A stretch of DNA of 64,000 bases, from contig NZ_CP082326.1 in NCBI RefSeq assembly GCF_019884785.1, positions 124,001-188,000 of the forward strand, written 5' to 3'. The notes beneath the pieces were generated by a model. It had not been told where the DNA came from. It ran no database searches and saw only the letters and a program-made list of their open reading frames with translations. Source of the DNA: Crassaminicella profunda (GTDB lineage: Bacteria > Bacillota > Clostridia > Peptostreptococcales > Thermotaleaceae). Positions 37,305 through 46,508 of this stretch are shown in pieces (within the stretch, counting starts at the first letter, position 1; every line of letters begins with the position of its first letter). A program made the translations under genes and the position numbers.

Positions 37305-38595
37305 CTTATGGAGAAAAATTAAATTTAATATAGAAAATAGTAGATTTTTTAGTAGAAATACAACACCAAAGATGATTTCAATTATTTTTGCTGTGATTCT
37401 TTGGCTTTATGTGATGGGAGAAGTAAATCCACAGAGTATTATAGAACTTAATAATGTAGATGTACAGCTTCTTAATATAGAAGACTTGCAGCAGTCTGGT
37501 CTTGTGGTGATGGGTCAAAAAGATTTTTCGGTGAATGTGAAAATTAGTGGGAGAAGAAATGAATTATATAAAATTGGTCCTAAAGATATAGTTGTTCGAG
37601 CAGATTTAAGAGGATTTCATGAGGGGGTCAATAGTGTACCTGTTGAGGTAAGTGCACCACCTAATGCAGAAATTGTAGACATATCTCCGAAGCAGATTAA
37701 GATTACATTAGATGAAATTGTAAAGGCGCAAAGGACGGTGCAGGTACGAGTTACTTCAAAGCCTACTGAAGGTTTTGAGCCTGGAGATGCGTTGGTGTCT
37801 CCCCAAAAAGTTGTTATAGAGGGACCAGAGAGTCTAGTGAATACAGTAGCAAAGGTGATAGCAGATGTAAATGTATCTGATCGACAGGAAGATATAATAG
37901 AAAGACTGCCCCTTAAGGCTGTCAATCGAGAAGGGAAGGTAGTAAATGGTGTAGAGGTGAAAAATAAATACGCAGATATAACTTTGCCAATACTAAGAAT
38001 AAAAGAAGTCCCTATTGCTGTATCCTATGAAGGAGTAGCAAAGGAAGGTTTTAAAATAACCAATATTAGATTAAGTCAAGAAAAAGTAATGATTAAAGGA
38101 AAAAAAGAAATGATAGAAGATATTAAGCAAATTAAAGGAAAAACAGTGAACTTGAATGGATTAGATAGTACTATTCGAAAGGATATTACTTTAATCTTAC
38201 CAGAAGGGGTAAATACTAAAGATTTAGATAAAGATCCTACTGTTCTTATAATGGTGGAAGCTATAAAGACTAAGGAGATTTTCTTTAAAAAAGAAGAAAT
38301 CAATATAAAAGAGGTAAAGGAAGATTATACGATAGATTTAAGTAAGATGCCAGAGACTATAAAGGTTGAGGTAAGGGCTGTAGAGAGTATGTTAGATACA
38401 ATCAATAAAGAGGATATCAATCTTTATATTAATGGAAGAGATTTATCAGAAGGATTGTATTATGTTCGTATTTTACATGAATTATCTAAAAAAGTTGAGG
38501 GAATTAGAGTTGTTCCTGAAGAAGTAGATTTGATCATAAAGAAAAGAGAAATAGTAACACCTATAGATGTAGAAGAAGAATCGGAAGAGTCTTAA
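37297..38595 (+). CDS. cdaR: CdaA regulator, YbbR-domain protein
   Basis: 432 residues. One N-terminal membrane helix (TPKMISIIFAVILWLYVMGE) then an extracytoplasmic stretch of four YbbR repeats with recurrent 'vpv-v...g...gf-v' strands (for example VNSVPVEVSAP and EVPIAVSYEG) and an acidic tail. YbbR/CdaR proteins bind CdaA and tune its activity. Start ATG 37297 follows TTGGAG within the end of cdaA. Confidence 0.93.
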   Translation: MNNLWRKIKFNIENSRFFSRNTTPKMISIIFAVILWLYVMGEVNPQSIIELNNVDVQLLNIEDLQQSGLVVMGQKDFSVNVKISGRRNELYKIGPKDIVVRADLRGFHEGVNSVPVEVSAPPNAEIVDISPKQIKITLDEIVKAQRTVQVRVTSKPTEGFEPGDALVSPQKVVIEGPESLVNTVAKVIADVNVSDRQEDIIERLPLKAVNREGKVVNGVEVKNKYADITLPILRIKEVPIAVSYEGVAKEGFKITNIRLSQEKVMIKGKKEMIEDIKQIKGKTVNLNGLDSTIRKDITLILPEGVNTKDLDKDPTVLIMVEAIKTKEIFFKKEEINIKEVKEDYTIDLSKMPETIKVEVRAVESMLDTINKEDINLYINGRDLSEGLYYVRILHELSKKVEGIRVVPEEVDLIIKKREIVTPIDVEEESEES

Positions 38596-38601
38596 ATCTA
38601 A

Positions 38602-38635
38602 AAAAACACCTGGAAAAAAAGATCCAGGTGTTTTT
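38602..38635 (+). terminator. Terminator of cdaA-cdaR
   Basis: AACACCTGG / CCAGGTGTT stem followed by T5. It lies only 20 bp before the next start codon. Confidence 0.88.
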
Positions 38636-38654
38636 GGATAAAAGGAGAAGCGCC

Positions 38655-40373
38655 ATGAAAAGAGAGCTAGAAGTAATATTGGATTCTACCCATGATGCCA
38701 TGATTGCAGTGGATAAAAATGGAATAATCACTTTATTTAATAAGGCTGCAAAGAAGTTGACAAAGCTTGAAGGGATGAAGATTCTTGGTAGATATATTAC
38801 AGAAGTTGTAACAAATTCGAGACTTCCCTTTATTTTAGAGACAGGAAAATCAGAGTTAAATCAAAAACAGCCATTAGGGGATATTTCTATTGTTACAAAT
38901 CGTATGCCCATAAAGGATGATATGGGAAAGACCATTGGTGCAGTAGCTGTTTTTCGAGATATTACAGAGGTTAAAGAATTAGCAGCGGAAATTACTAATT
39001 TAAAGGAAATGCAAAGTATGCTGCAAGCCATATTTCATTCAACAGAGGATGCCATATCAGTTGTAGATGAAGATGGGATTGGTGTAATGATTAATCCTGC
39101 TTATACGAGACTTACAGGTCTTAAGAAAGAAAAAATTATCGGAGAGATTTGTACAGTTGATATTGCAGAGGGAGAAAGTATCCATCTGAAGGTTTTAAAG
39201 AGCAAAATGCCTATAAAGAATGCCAGACTAAAGGTAGGTCCTTCTCGGAAGGAAGTATTAGCAGATGCGGCTCCAATTATTGTGGATGAAGAGTTAAGAG
39301 GAAGTGTAGCAGTACTACATGATTTGACGGAGATCAAAAGACTTACCTATGAATTAGATCAAGCAAAAAAAATCATAAGAAAATTGGAAGCAAAATATAC
39401 TTTTGAGGATATTGTTGGAGAAGATGAACAATTATTAGCTGCTATTGATAGGGCTAAAAAAGCTGCAGTAACCCCTGCAACAATACTTTTAAGAGGTGAG
39501 AGTGGAACGGGAAAAGAATTTTTTGCTCATGCAATTCATAATGAAAGCAATCGAAAATATAGACAATTTGTTCGAGTAAATTGTGCAGCAATTAGTGAAA
39601 ATTTATTAGAAAGCGAACTTTTTGGGTATGAAGAAGGTGCTTTTACAGGAGCAAGAAAAGGCGGAAGAAAAGGTTTATTTGAGCAGGCAAATGGAGGAAC
39701 TATTTTTCTAGATGAAATAGGAGAACTTAGTTTGAATACACAAGCAAAACTATTAAGAGTATTGCAGGAAAAAGAAATTGTAAGAGTTGGAGGAAGTACT
39801 CCTACCAATATAAATGTAAGAGTGATTGCAGCCACTAATTTAGATTTAGAAAGAGCTATAAAGAGCGGTAAATTTAGAGAAGATCTATATTATAGACTCA
39901 ATGTAATTCCTATCATTATACCGCCACTAAGACATCATAAAAAAGATATTCCATTATTAGTAAAACATTTTATCAAAAAATATAATCAGGAATATGGAAG
40001 GTTTGTTCAAGATATCTCTATCAATGCCCTAAAGAAATTAATGGATTTAAATTGGACAGGTAATATAAGAGAATTAGAAAACTTCATAGGTCGTGCCATC
40101 ATTAATATGAAATTTAATGAGATGATTATAAGAACGAAACACCTTCCTGCTGCTCAAGGAAAAATCCAAAAAGAACGGATTGAGCCTGTAGAATGGTTTG
40201 AAGAAAATGATGAAGAGAAGCAAACACTAGAAGAAATTATAAAGATTAGTGAAAAAAGATATATTTTAAAGGTATTAAATGATAATAGTTACAATAAAAC
40301 GAAAACGGCTAAAGATTTAGGCATATCCATAAGAAATTTATATTATAAGTTAAAGAAATACCATATTGAGTAA
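38655..40373 (+). CDS. Sigma54-dependent activator, PAS-PAS-AAA+-Fis (BkdR-like)
   Basis: 572 residues. Two PAS sensor domains (about 5-110 and 125-230) precede a sigma54 AAA+ domain and a C-terminal Fis-type helix-turn-helix (about 545-570, KTAKDLGISIRNLYYKLKKY). Walker A GESGTGKE (281-288), the sigma54-contacting GAFTGA (328-333) and Walker B IFLDEIGEL are intact, so it should activate RpoN promoters. No receiver domain, so the PAS domains probably sense a ligand. ATG 38655 follows AAAGGAG. Directly upstream of ptb-buk, with a large palindrome and a -24/-12 promoter in between; this is the arrangement of BkdR and the bkd operon in Bacillus, where RpoN control of ptb/buk is established. Confidence 0.92.
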   Translation: MKRELEVILDSTHDAMIAVDKNGIITLFNKAAKKLTKLEGMKILGRYITEVVTNSRLPFILETGKSELNQKQPLGDISIVTNRMPIKDDMGKTIGAVAVFRDITEVKELAAEITNLKEMQSMLQAIFHSTEDAISVVDEDGIGVMINPAYTRLTGLKKEKIIGEICTVDIAEGESIHLKVLKSKMPIKNARLKVGPSRKEVLADAAPIIVDEELRGSVAVLHDLTEIKRLTYELDQAKKIIRKLEAKYTFEDIVGEDEQLLAAIDRAKKAAVTPATILLRGESGTGKEFFAHAIHNESNRKYRQFVRVNCAAISENLLESELFGYEEGAFTGARKGGRKGLFEQANGGTIFLDEIGELSLNTQAKLLRVLQEKEIVRVGGSTPTNINVRVIAATNLDLERAIKSGKFREDLYYRLNVIPIIIPPLRHHKKDIPLLVKHFIKKYNQEYGRFVQDISINALKKLMDLNWTGNIRELENFIGRAIINMKFNEMIIRTKHLPAAQGKIQKERIEPVEWFEENDEEKQTLEEIIKISEKRYILKVLNDNSYNKTKTAKDLGISIRNLYYKLKKYHIE

Positions 40374-40400
40374 AAGCACACAGAAATGTGTGTTTTTTTT
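40374..40400 (+). terminator. Terminator of the sigma54 activator gene
   Basis: CACACA / TGTGTG stem with GAAA loop, then eight T. Confidence 0.85.
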
Positions 40401-40402
40401 AT

Positions 40403-40446
40403 ATGCAAAAGTATGCACGAAACATATTGTGTGCATACTTTTGCAT
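40403..40446. promoter_or_regulatory. Palindromic upstream activator site
   Basis: Perfect 16-base arms ATGCAAAAGTATGCAC (40403-40418) and GTGCATACTTTTGCAT (40431-40446) around a 12-base centre. A related half-site, AAATATATTGCAT, follows. It is about 160 bp upstream of the sigma54 promoter, a normal enhancer distance. Confidence 0.8.
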
Positions 40447-40607
40447 GAAATATATTGCATTGAATACTTTATTTCTTTTTTTCATAGAATAAAAATGGCA
40501 ATAAAAAAATAAGATAGAAAAAAATAAATAGTGAAAAGTTAGTAAATTAAAACACTAGCATGAAAATTAAAACTATAGCAAAAATTACAAAATTTATTAC
40601 AAGTACG

Positions 40608-40622
40608 TGGCATGAATCTTGC
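40608..40622 (+). promoter_or_regulatory. Sigma54 (-24/-12) promoter of the ptb-buk operon
   Basis: TGGCAT-GAATC-TTGC: GG and GC dinucleotides ten bases apart as required, one mismatch from TGGCAC-N5-TTGC. It is 160 bp before the ptb start codon. The rest of 40447-40783 is AT-rich without genes. Confidence 0.8.
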
Positions 40623-40783
40623 GATACATAGAATCAATCTTGAAAATATAAAATAGATAATTCGAAAAATTCACACAAATAGAAGGATAATTTACCTACT
40701 ACAAAGAAATTATCCTAAATATGGATAAAAATAGGAGGTTTTCAACTTAGAGAGATAAAATTTATGAACATGAGGTGAAATAA

Positions 40784-41695
40784 ATGATTAAAAACATGGA
40801 TGAGATTATTCAATTTGCAAAGATGAGAGGGCCAAAGACTATTGCAGTTGCAGTTGCTGAGGATTTAGAGGTATTAATGGCTGTAAGTAAAGCAAAAAAT
40901 ATGGGGATTGTAGAGGCTATTTTAGTTGGAGATGAAGAAAAAATTGAGAAAATCGCTAAAGAAAATGATATAGACCTTTCAGGACTTGAAATGATCAATA
41001 AAAAGGAAATGAGTGAAGCTTGTCTAAAAGCAGTAGAGCTTGTTTCTACTGGTAAAGCCCATATTGTTATGAAGGGGTTAGTAGATACAGCTGTTATTTT
41101 AAAAGCAGTCCTTAATCAAGAAATTGGTTTAAGAACAGGAAATGTACTTAGTCATACAGCAGTATTTCAAGTACCAAGTTATGATCGATTGTTCTTTATA
41201 ACAGATGCAGCCATGAATATTGCACCTAATGTGATGACCAAAAAACAAATCATAGAAAATGCTGTAGAGGTAGCTCATGCATTAGATATAAATACACCTA
41301 AGGTAGCGGCTGTTTGTGCAAAAGAAAAAGTAAATCCAAAAATGCAAGCCACCGTAGATGCAAAAGAATTAGAAGAAATGAATAAGAATGAAAAAATAAA
41401 AGGATGTATAGTAGGTGGACCTTTTGCCCTTGATAATGCAGTAAGTAAAAGGGCTGCTAAGCACAAAGGAATCGATCATCCTGTTGCAGGTAGTGCGGAT
41501 ATTTTATTGGTTCCCAATATAGAAGCTGGAAATGTTTTATACAAATCCATGGTATTTTTCTCAGATACAAAAAATGCTGGGGTAATTGTTGGGGCAAAAG
41601 CACCAGTAGTTCTTACATCTCGTGCAGATAGTGATGAAACAAAATTAAATTCTATTGCTTTAGCGGTTTTGATGGCAGCAAAAAAAGGAAGTTGA
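40784..41695 (+). CDS. ptb: Phosphate butyryltransferase
   Basis: 303 residues of the phosphate acetyl/butyryltransferase family: VMKGLVDTAVILKAVLNQE, LSHTAVFQVPSYDRLFFITD, and a C-terminal DILLVPNIEAGNVLYKSM followed by GAKAPVVLTSRADS. It exchanges the CoA of butyryl-, isobutyryl- or isovaleryl-CoA for phosphate. ATG 40784 follows GAGGTG. First gene of the candidate sigma54 operon and immediately followed by butyrate kinase. Confidence 0.93.
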   Translation: MIKNMDEIIQFAKMRGPKTIAVAVAEDLEVLMAVSKAKNMGIVEAILVGDEEKIEKIAKENDIDLSGLEMINKKEMSEACLKAVELVSTGKAHIVMKGLVDTAVILKAVLNQEIGLRTGNVLSHTAVFQVPSYDRLFFITDAAMNIAPNVMTKKQIIENAVEVAHALDINTPKVAAVCAKEKVNPKMQATVDAKELEEMNKNEKIKGCIVGGPFALDNAVSKRAAKHKGIDHPVAGSADILLVPNIEAGNVLYKSMVFFSDTKNAGVIVGAKAPVVLTSRADSDETKLNSIALAVLMAAKKGS

Positions 41696-41781
41696 GATGG
41701 AAAGTCTTATTTTTTAGGGATGTGATGGTATAAGACCCAGGTTTAGGGTTAGAAATAAGATGAAAGGGAGAGAAAAATCTT

Positions 41782-42858
41782 ATGACAAAAACATTAAGAA
41801 TTCTTACCATTAATCCAGGATCCACATCAACAAAGATTGCAGTATTTGATAATGAAAAATCAATACTTGAGACTACATTAAGACATAGTGCTGAAGAAAT
41901 CAATCAATACGAAAAAATTTATGATCAATATGAATTCAGAAAACAGGTAATCCTAGATACGCTAAATGAAAATGGCATCAATATTACAAAAATCCATGCT
42001 GTTGTAGGAAGAGGAGGACTCTTAAAGCCTATTATGGGTGGTACTTATAAAGTATCTGAAAAAATGCTTGAAGATCTAAGGTTAGGTGTTTTAGGAGAAC
42101 ATGCTTCTAATCTTGGAGGAATCCTTGCAAATGAAATTGCAAAACAGCTAGATATAGATGCGTTTATTGTAGATCCAGTAGTTGTAGATGAAATAGATGA
42201 TATAGCAAGAATATCAGGAATGCCAGAGCTTGAAAGAAAAAGTATATTCCATGCTTTAAATCAAAAGGCTGTTGCAAGACGTGCAGCGAAAGAGTTTGGG
42301 AAAAAATATGAAGAAGGAAACTTTATTGTAGCCCATATGGGTGGAGGGGTTTCTGTAGGTGCTCATCAATGCGGAAAAGTAGTAGATGTGAATAATGCTT
42401 TAGATGGAGAAGGACCATTCTCTCCTGAAAGAAGTGGAGGACTTCCTGTAGGAGATTTGGCTAAATTATGTTTTTCAGGAAAAGTAACTATAGAGGAAGT
42501 CAAGAAAAAGATCAAAGGAAAAGGTGGACTTGTAGCATATCTTGGAACCAATGATGGTAGAGAAGTAGGAAAGATGATTGAAGATGGAGATAAAAAAGCT
42601 GAAGTTGTTTATAAAGCTATGGCTTATCAAATAGCAAAAGAAATTGGAAGCTGTGGCGCAGTATTAAAAGGTGAAGTAGATGCAGTTATTCTAACAGGTG
42701 GAATTGCTTATGATAAGGAGTTTGTTAGATGGATTCAAGACCGAGTTTCATTTATTGGTAGGGTAATAGTATATCCAGGAGAAGAAGAAATGATTGCTCT
42801 AGCCCAAGGGGGGTTAAGAGTTTTACGAGGAGAAGAGCAGGCAAAAGAATACGTATAA
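41782..42858 (+). CDS. buk: Butyrate (branched-chain fatty acid) kinase
   Basis: 358 residues of the acetokinase family: N-terminal [64 protein letters not shown], and a C-terminal [16 protein letters not shown]. It converts acyl phosphate plus ADP to acid plus ATP, giving substrate-level ATP with Ptb. RBS GGGAGAG before ATG 41782. Whether the natural substrate is straight or branched cannot be read; the neighbouring oxidoreductase favours branched-chain or aromatic 2-oxoacid products. Confidence 0.94.
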   Translation: MTKTLRILTINPGSTSTKIAVFDNEKSILETTLRHSAEEINQYEKIYDQYEFRKQVILDTLNENGINITKIHAVVGRGGLLKPIMGGTYKVSEKMLEDLRLGVLGEHASNLGGILANEIAKQLDIDAFIVDPVVVDEIDDIARISGMPELERKSIFHALNQKAVARRAAKEFGKKYEEGNFIVAHMGGGVSVGAHQCGKVVDVNNALDGEGPFSPERSGGLPVGDLAKLCFSGKVTIEEVKKKIKGKGGLVAYLGTNDGREVGKMIEDGDKKAEVVYKAMAYQIAKEIGSCGAVLKGEVDAVILTGGIAYDKEFVRWIQDRVSFIGRVIVYPGEEEMIALAQGGLRVLRGEEQAKEYV

Positions 42859-42869
42859 AAGGTGATTTT

Positions 42870-43544
42870 ATGCTAAATGATAAGAGAGTTAAAATTATTA
42901 TTGGCCACTATGGTAGTGGAAAAACTGAATTTGCTGTAAATTATGCAATAAAGCTTACTGCTTTAGGAAAAAAAGTAGCTTTAGCAGATCTAGATATTGT
43001 CAATCCCTATTTTCGAAGTAGGGAAAAGCAAAAAATCCTTGAAGATGTAGGCATCAAAGTTATCGGTAGCAGTATTGAAAGATCCACAGGAGTTGATTTG
43101 CCAGCAATTGCAGCATCTGTTCTTCATCCCCTGCAGGATGAAAGCTATGAAGTCATTTTAGATGTAGGTGGAGATGCTGTAGGAGCTAGGGTTTTGGGAA
43201 GGTATGCAAATTATCTAAAAAAAGGTAAGTATGATATGTTTGCTGTCCTTAATGCCAATAGACCCCAAACCTCAGAGGTAGAGGGAGCAATTCATCATAT
43301 AAAAACTATTGAAAGTACTGCAAGAGCAAAAGTTACAGGTTTAGTAAATAATACCCATCTATTAAGAGAAACAACTATAGAAGATGTATTGAGAGGACAA
43401 AATTTATCTAAACAGGTTTCAGATCGATTAAATATTCCAATCAAATATATCAGTACATTAGAAAAGGTTTCAAAAGAACTTCCTTTCTCTATGGAAGGAG
43501 AGATTTTTCCTATAGAAATGTATATGCGAGAAAGTTGGATGTAA
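42870..43544 (+). CDS. P-loop ATPase of the ptb-buk-oxidoreductase operon
   Basis: 224 residues. Walker A is IGHYGSGKTE near the N-terminus; LADLDIVNPYFRSREK follows as in SIMIBI/ParA-MinD-like ATPases; an ILDVGGDAVGARVLGRY segment resembles a switch/Walker B region; FAVLNANRPQTSE resembles a nucleotide-base pocket. No helix-turn-helix and no metal-binding motif. It lies 11 bp after buk. I recall similar genes in this position in other Clostridia but know no function; a maturation or assembly role for the iron-sulfur oxidoreductase is speculation. Confidence 0.8.
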   Translation: MLNDKRVKIIIGHYGSGKTEFAVNYAIKLTALGKKVALADLDIVNPYFRSREKQKILEDVGIKVIGSSIERSTGVDLPAIAASVLHPLQDESYEVILDVGGDAVGARVLGRYANYLKKGKYDMFAVLNANRPQTSEVEGAIHHIKTIESTARAKVTGLVNNTHLLRETTIEDVLRGQNLSKQVSDRLNIPIKYISTLEKVSKELPFSMEGEIFPIEMYMRESWM

Positions 43545-43564
43545 ACTTAAGGAGGGTCGAAATT

Positions 43565-43804
43565 ATGGCAAAAGCAAGAGGTAGGGTTTCTTTTAAAGAA
43601 AATTTGTGTAAGGGTTGTGAACTATGTACAACAGTCTGTCCCGTAAACATTGTAGTCATGGATCGAGAAAGAATCAATATTAAGGGGTATCATCCTGCTA
43701 CTGTAAAAGAAATGGATAAATGTATTGGATGTGGAAATTGTGCGACTATGTGTCCTGACGTGGTAATTACTGTTGAGAGAGAAATGAGGAAGGAGGAGGA
43801 ATAA
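43565..43804 (+). CDS. 2-oxoacid:ferredoxin oxidoreductase, ferredoxin-like delta subunit
   Basis: 79 residues with two [4Fe-4S] motifs: C-K-G-C-E-L-C-x3-CP and C-I-G-C-G-N-C-x3-CP. It is the electron-relay subunit of a four-subunit enzyme whose alpha, beta and gamma genes follow. ATG 43565 after AGGAGGG is preferred to an upstream in-frame start inside the ATPase gene. It ends one base before the alpha-subunit start codon. Confidence 0.92.
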   Translation: MAKARGRVSFKENLCKGCELCTTVCPVNIVVMDRERINIKGYHPATVKEMDKCIGCGNCATMCPDVVITVEREMRKEEE

Positions 43805-44866
43805 ATGGCAAAAATATTGATGAAAGGCAATGAAGCCATTGCTGCTGCAGCAATTAAAGGTGGATGCAAATTTTTCTTTGGCTATCCTATTACGCCACAA
43901 AATGAATTGCCAGAATATATGGCAAGGGAGCTTCATAAAACTGGAGGTTGCTTTGTACAAGCGGAAAGTGAAGTAGCAGCAATCAATATGGTATATGGAG
44001 CAGCAGGGGCAGGAGCAAGAGTCATGACTTCTTCATCCTCTCCAGGAATTGCATTAAAACAAGAAGGAATCAGTTATATTGCAGGAGCAGAGCTTCCCTG
44101 TGTAATTGTAAACATATCTCGTGGAGGTCCAGGACTTGGTGGTATTCAACCAGCTCAAGCAGATTATTTTCAAAATACAAGAGGCGGTGGAAATGGAGAC
44201 TATCGATTGCTAGTTTATGCTCCAGCGACCCTCCAAGAAGCAGTAGATTTGACTATGGAAGCTTTTGACGCAGCAGATTACTATAGAAATCCAGTTGTTA
44301 TCTCAGGTGATGGTATGATTGGACAAATGATGGAGCCTATTGAATTTAAAGAGCCTAAAAAAAGAGATCTTTCTCCAAAGGACTGGGCTACAGATGGAAC
44401 AAAGGGAGAAAGAGAACCAAATATCATTAACTCTTTAGCATTAGATCCTGCAGAGCTGGAAAAACATAATATTAGGTTACAAGAAAAATATGACTTAATG
44501 GAAAAAAATGAAGTTCGCTATGAAGCTTACAATATGGAAAACGCAGAAGTCGTTATTGTTGCTTATGGTACAACTTCAAGGGTTGTAAAAAATGCGATTG
44601 CAGCACTAAAGGAAGAAGGAATTAATGTAGGACTTATTAGACCTATTACATTATGGCCCTATCCAATGAAAGCATTTGATCAAATCCCTCATACTACAAA
44701 GGCCTTATTATGTGTTGAAATGAGTATGGGACAAATGATCGATGATGTAAAGATTGCCAATAAGGGAAGGCTTCCTGTTCACTTCTATGGTAGAAGTGGA
44801 GGAATGGTTCCAGCCCCTGATGAAATCGTAGGAAAAGTAAAGGAAATCTTAGGAGGTGAGAGGTAA
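43805..44866 (+). CDS. 2-oxoacid:ferredoxin oxidoreductase, alpha subunit
   Basis: 353 residues. The N-terminal pyrimidine-binding thiamine-diphosphate-type domain (GCKFFFGYPITPQNELPEYM, FVQAESEVAAINMVYGAAGA, TSSSSPGIALKQEGISY) is followed by the GGPGLGGIQPAQADYF loop and a C-terminal transketolase-like domain. Together with the other three subunits it would oxidatively decarboxylate a 2-oxoacid to acyl-CoA, reducing ferredoxin. I read it as VorB/KorA type; substrate (2-oxoisovalerate or 2-oxoglutarate class) is not decided by sequence alone, but coupling to Ptb-Buk fits branched-chain oxoacids. Confidence 0.92.
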   Translation: MAKILMKGNEAIAAAAIKGGCKFFFGYPITPQNELPEYMARELHKTGGCFVQAESEVAAINMVYGAAGAGARVMTSSSSPGIALKQEGISYIAGAELPCVIVNISRGGPGLGGIQPAQADYFQNTRGGGNGDYRLLVYAPATLQEAVDLTMEAFDAADYYRNPVVISGDGMIGQMMEPIEFKEPKKRDLSPKDWATDGTKGEREPNIINSLALDPAELEKHNIRLQEKYDLMEKNEVRYEAYNMENAEVVIVAYGTTSRVVKNAIAALKEEGINVGLIRPITLWPYPMKAFDQIPHTTKALLCVEMSMGQMIDDVKIANKGRLPVHFYGRSGGMVPAPDEIVGKVKEILGGER

Positions 44867-45612
44867 TGACTGCTGTATTTGAAAGAACAAATGGTTTAAA
44901 GGATCTACCTACTCATTATTGTCCAGGATGTACCCATGGGATTATTCATAGATTAGTGGGAGAAGTTTTAGAAGAACTTAATCTGTTAGGAAAAGCCATA
45001 GGAGTTGCACCTGTGGGATGTTCTGTACTTGCCTATGACTATTTTAATTGTGATATGCATGAAGCAGCCCATGGACGTGCACCAGCTGTTGCAACAGGTA
45101 TTAAGAGAGTGCATAAAGACGCGGCAGTATTTACTTATCAGGGAGATGGAGATTTAGCATCTATTGGTGCTGCTGAAATCGTTCATGCAGCTCATAGGGG
45201 TGAAAAGATTACTACTATTTTTGTAAATAATGCTATTTATGGTATGACAGGTGGACAAATGGCACCTACAACACTCATCGGACAAAAGGCTACTACAGCT
45301 CCCTTTGGTAGAGATAAGAATCATTCTGGGATGCCTTTAAGAGTTTCTGAAATGTTGGCAACCATTACAGGAGCAGTGTTTGTAGAAAGAGTTTCTGTAG
45401 ATACACCAGCTAATATAAGAAAAGCTAAAAAAGCGATTAAAAAAGCTTTTGAGGTACAGATGGCAGGACAAGGATTTGGTATTGTAGAAGTATTGTCAAC
45501 TTGCCCTACAAACTGGGGGCTTTCGCCTATAGAAGCTTTAGGTTGGTTAAGAGAAAACATGATTCCCTATTATCCATTAGGAAATTTCCGTACACCACAG
45601 GAGGTGAAGTAA
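44866..45612 (+). CDS. 2-oxoacid:ferredoxin oxidoreductase, beta subunit (TPP-binding)
   Basis: 248 residues: HYCPGCTHGIIHRLV with the cluster/TPP cysteines, GRAPAVATGIKR, and the thiamine diphosphate GDGDLASIG...NNAIYGMTGGQMAPTT motif. Start codon overlaps the alpha-subunit stop by one base. Length is usual for VorA/KorB. Confidence 0.93.
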   Translation: MTAVFERTNGLKDLPTHYCPGCTHGIIHRLVGEVLEELNLLGKAIGVAPVGCSVLAYDYFNCDMHEAAHGRAPAVATGIKRVHKDAAVFTYQGDGDLASIGAAEIVHAAHRGEKITTIFVNNAIYGMTGGQMAPTTLIGQKATTAPFGRDKNHSGMPLRVSEMLATITGAVFVERVSVDTPANIRKAKKAIKKAFEVQMAGQGFGIVEVLSTCPTNWGLSPIEALGWLRENMIPYYPLGNFRTPQEVK

Positions 45613-45613
45613 T

Positions 45614-46156
45614 ATGGCAACACAAGAAATTGTTTGTGCTGGATTTGGTGGGCAAGGTGTTATGTCAATGGGTCAACTACTGACTTATGCTGGAATGATT
45701 GAAGGAAAGCATGTTTCCTGGTTGCCATCTTATGGACCAGAAATGCGTGGCGGGACTGCAAACTGTGGGGTTGTCGTTTCTGATCATCCTGTAGGATCTC
45801 CTATTGTAACGGATTCAACTGCTGCTATTGTCATGAACCTTCCTTCTCTTTTTAAATTTGAAAAGACCCTTGTAAAGGATGGATTATTACTTGTAAATAG
45901 TTCACTAATCGATAAAAAAACATCAAGAGATGATGTGAAAGCTTATTATATTCCTGCAAATGAAATGGCAAATGAATTAGGAAATGGAAAAGTTGCCAAC
46001 ATGATTATGTTGGGGGCATTTTTAGAAATAACAAAAACTGTAAAAATTGAATCTATTCTTGCGGCGCTAAAAAAAGTATTTGGACCTAGCAAAGAGCATT
46101 TATTACCATTGAACAAAGAAGCTTTAGAAAAGGGTGCTATGAGTGTAAGAAGCTAA
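45614..46156 (+). CDS. 2-oxoacid:ferredoxin oxidoreductase, gamma subunit
   Basis: 180 residues: VCAGFGGQGVMSMGQLLTYA at the N-terminus and WLPSYGPEMRGGTANCGVVV, the CoA-binding domain of this enzyme class. Begins one base after the beta stop; last gene of the operon, followed by a terminator at 46161-46191. Confidence 0.93.
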   Translation: MATQEIVCAGFGGQGVMSMGQLLTYAGMIEGKHVSWLPSYGPEMRGGTANCGVVVSDHPVGSPIVTDSTAAIVMNLPSLFKFEKTLVKDGLLLVNSSLIDKKTSRDDVKAYYIPANEMANELGNGKVANMIMLGAFLEITKTVKIESILAALKKVFGPSKEHLLPLNKEALEKGAMSVRS

Positions 46157-46160
46157 AGAT

Positions 46161-46191
46161 GATGACGAGTAGGAATACTCGTCATTTTTTT
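46161..46191 (+). terminator. Terminator of the ptb-buk-oxidoreductase operon
   Basis: ATGACGAGTA / TACTCGTCAT stem, GGAA loop, seven T. Confidence 0.92.
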
Positions 46192-46292
46192 AAATACCGT
46201 TCATGCAAAATAATTGCATTTCATGTATAAAATAAGGTAGTTTATGTTATTTTAAATACCTTTTATGAAATAAAGGGAAATGATGTATAAAA
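46189..46292 (+). repeat. Pair of imperfect direct repeats
   Basis: 46189-46232 and 46251-46292 both begin TTTAAATACC(G/T)TT(C/T)ATG and both end ATGTATAAAA. The first also contains ATGCAA...TTGCAT. They lie in the 350-bp gene-free interval before the gene at 46509, which otherwise shows only a TATAAT at 46320 and a small AGGGAT/ATCCCT hairpin at about 46447-46460. Confidence 0.6.
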
Positions 46293-46508
46293 ACACTTTT
46301 AAAATTATCAGAATTTTTGTATAATATGTAAAAAGATATTTTTTTTGATTATTGTTTAAGGATAAAGGGTAATTGGTAAATATAAAGTTTTATGTTTTGG
46401 CAAGGATATAAACTTTCGTTATCTAGAATAGTATAGGTATAACAAGGGATTTATCCCTATGAAAAAATGAATAATACACATTATTCAAGACTAGTTAGGA
46501 GATTGCCT

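Noticed and set aside
46396-46420. Second sigma54 promoter (TTGGCAAGGATATAAAC) before the cstA unit
   Set aside because: The GG is present but no GC follows at the required ten-base spacing.
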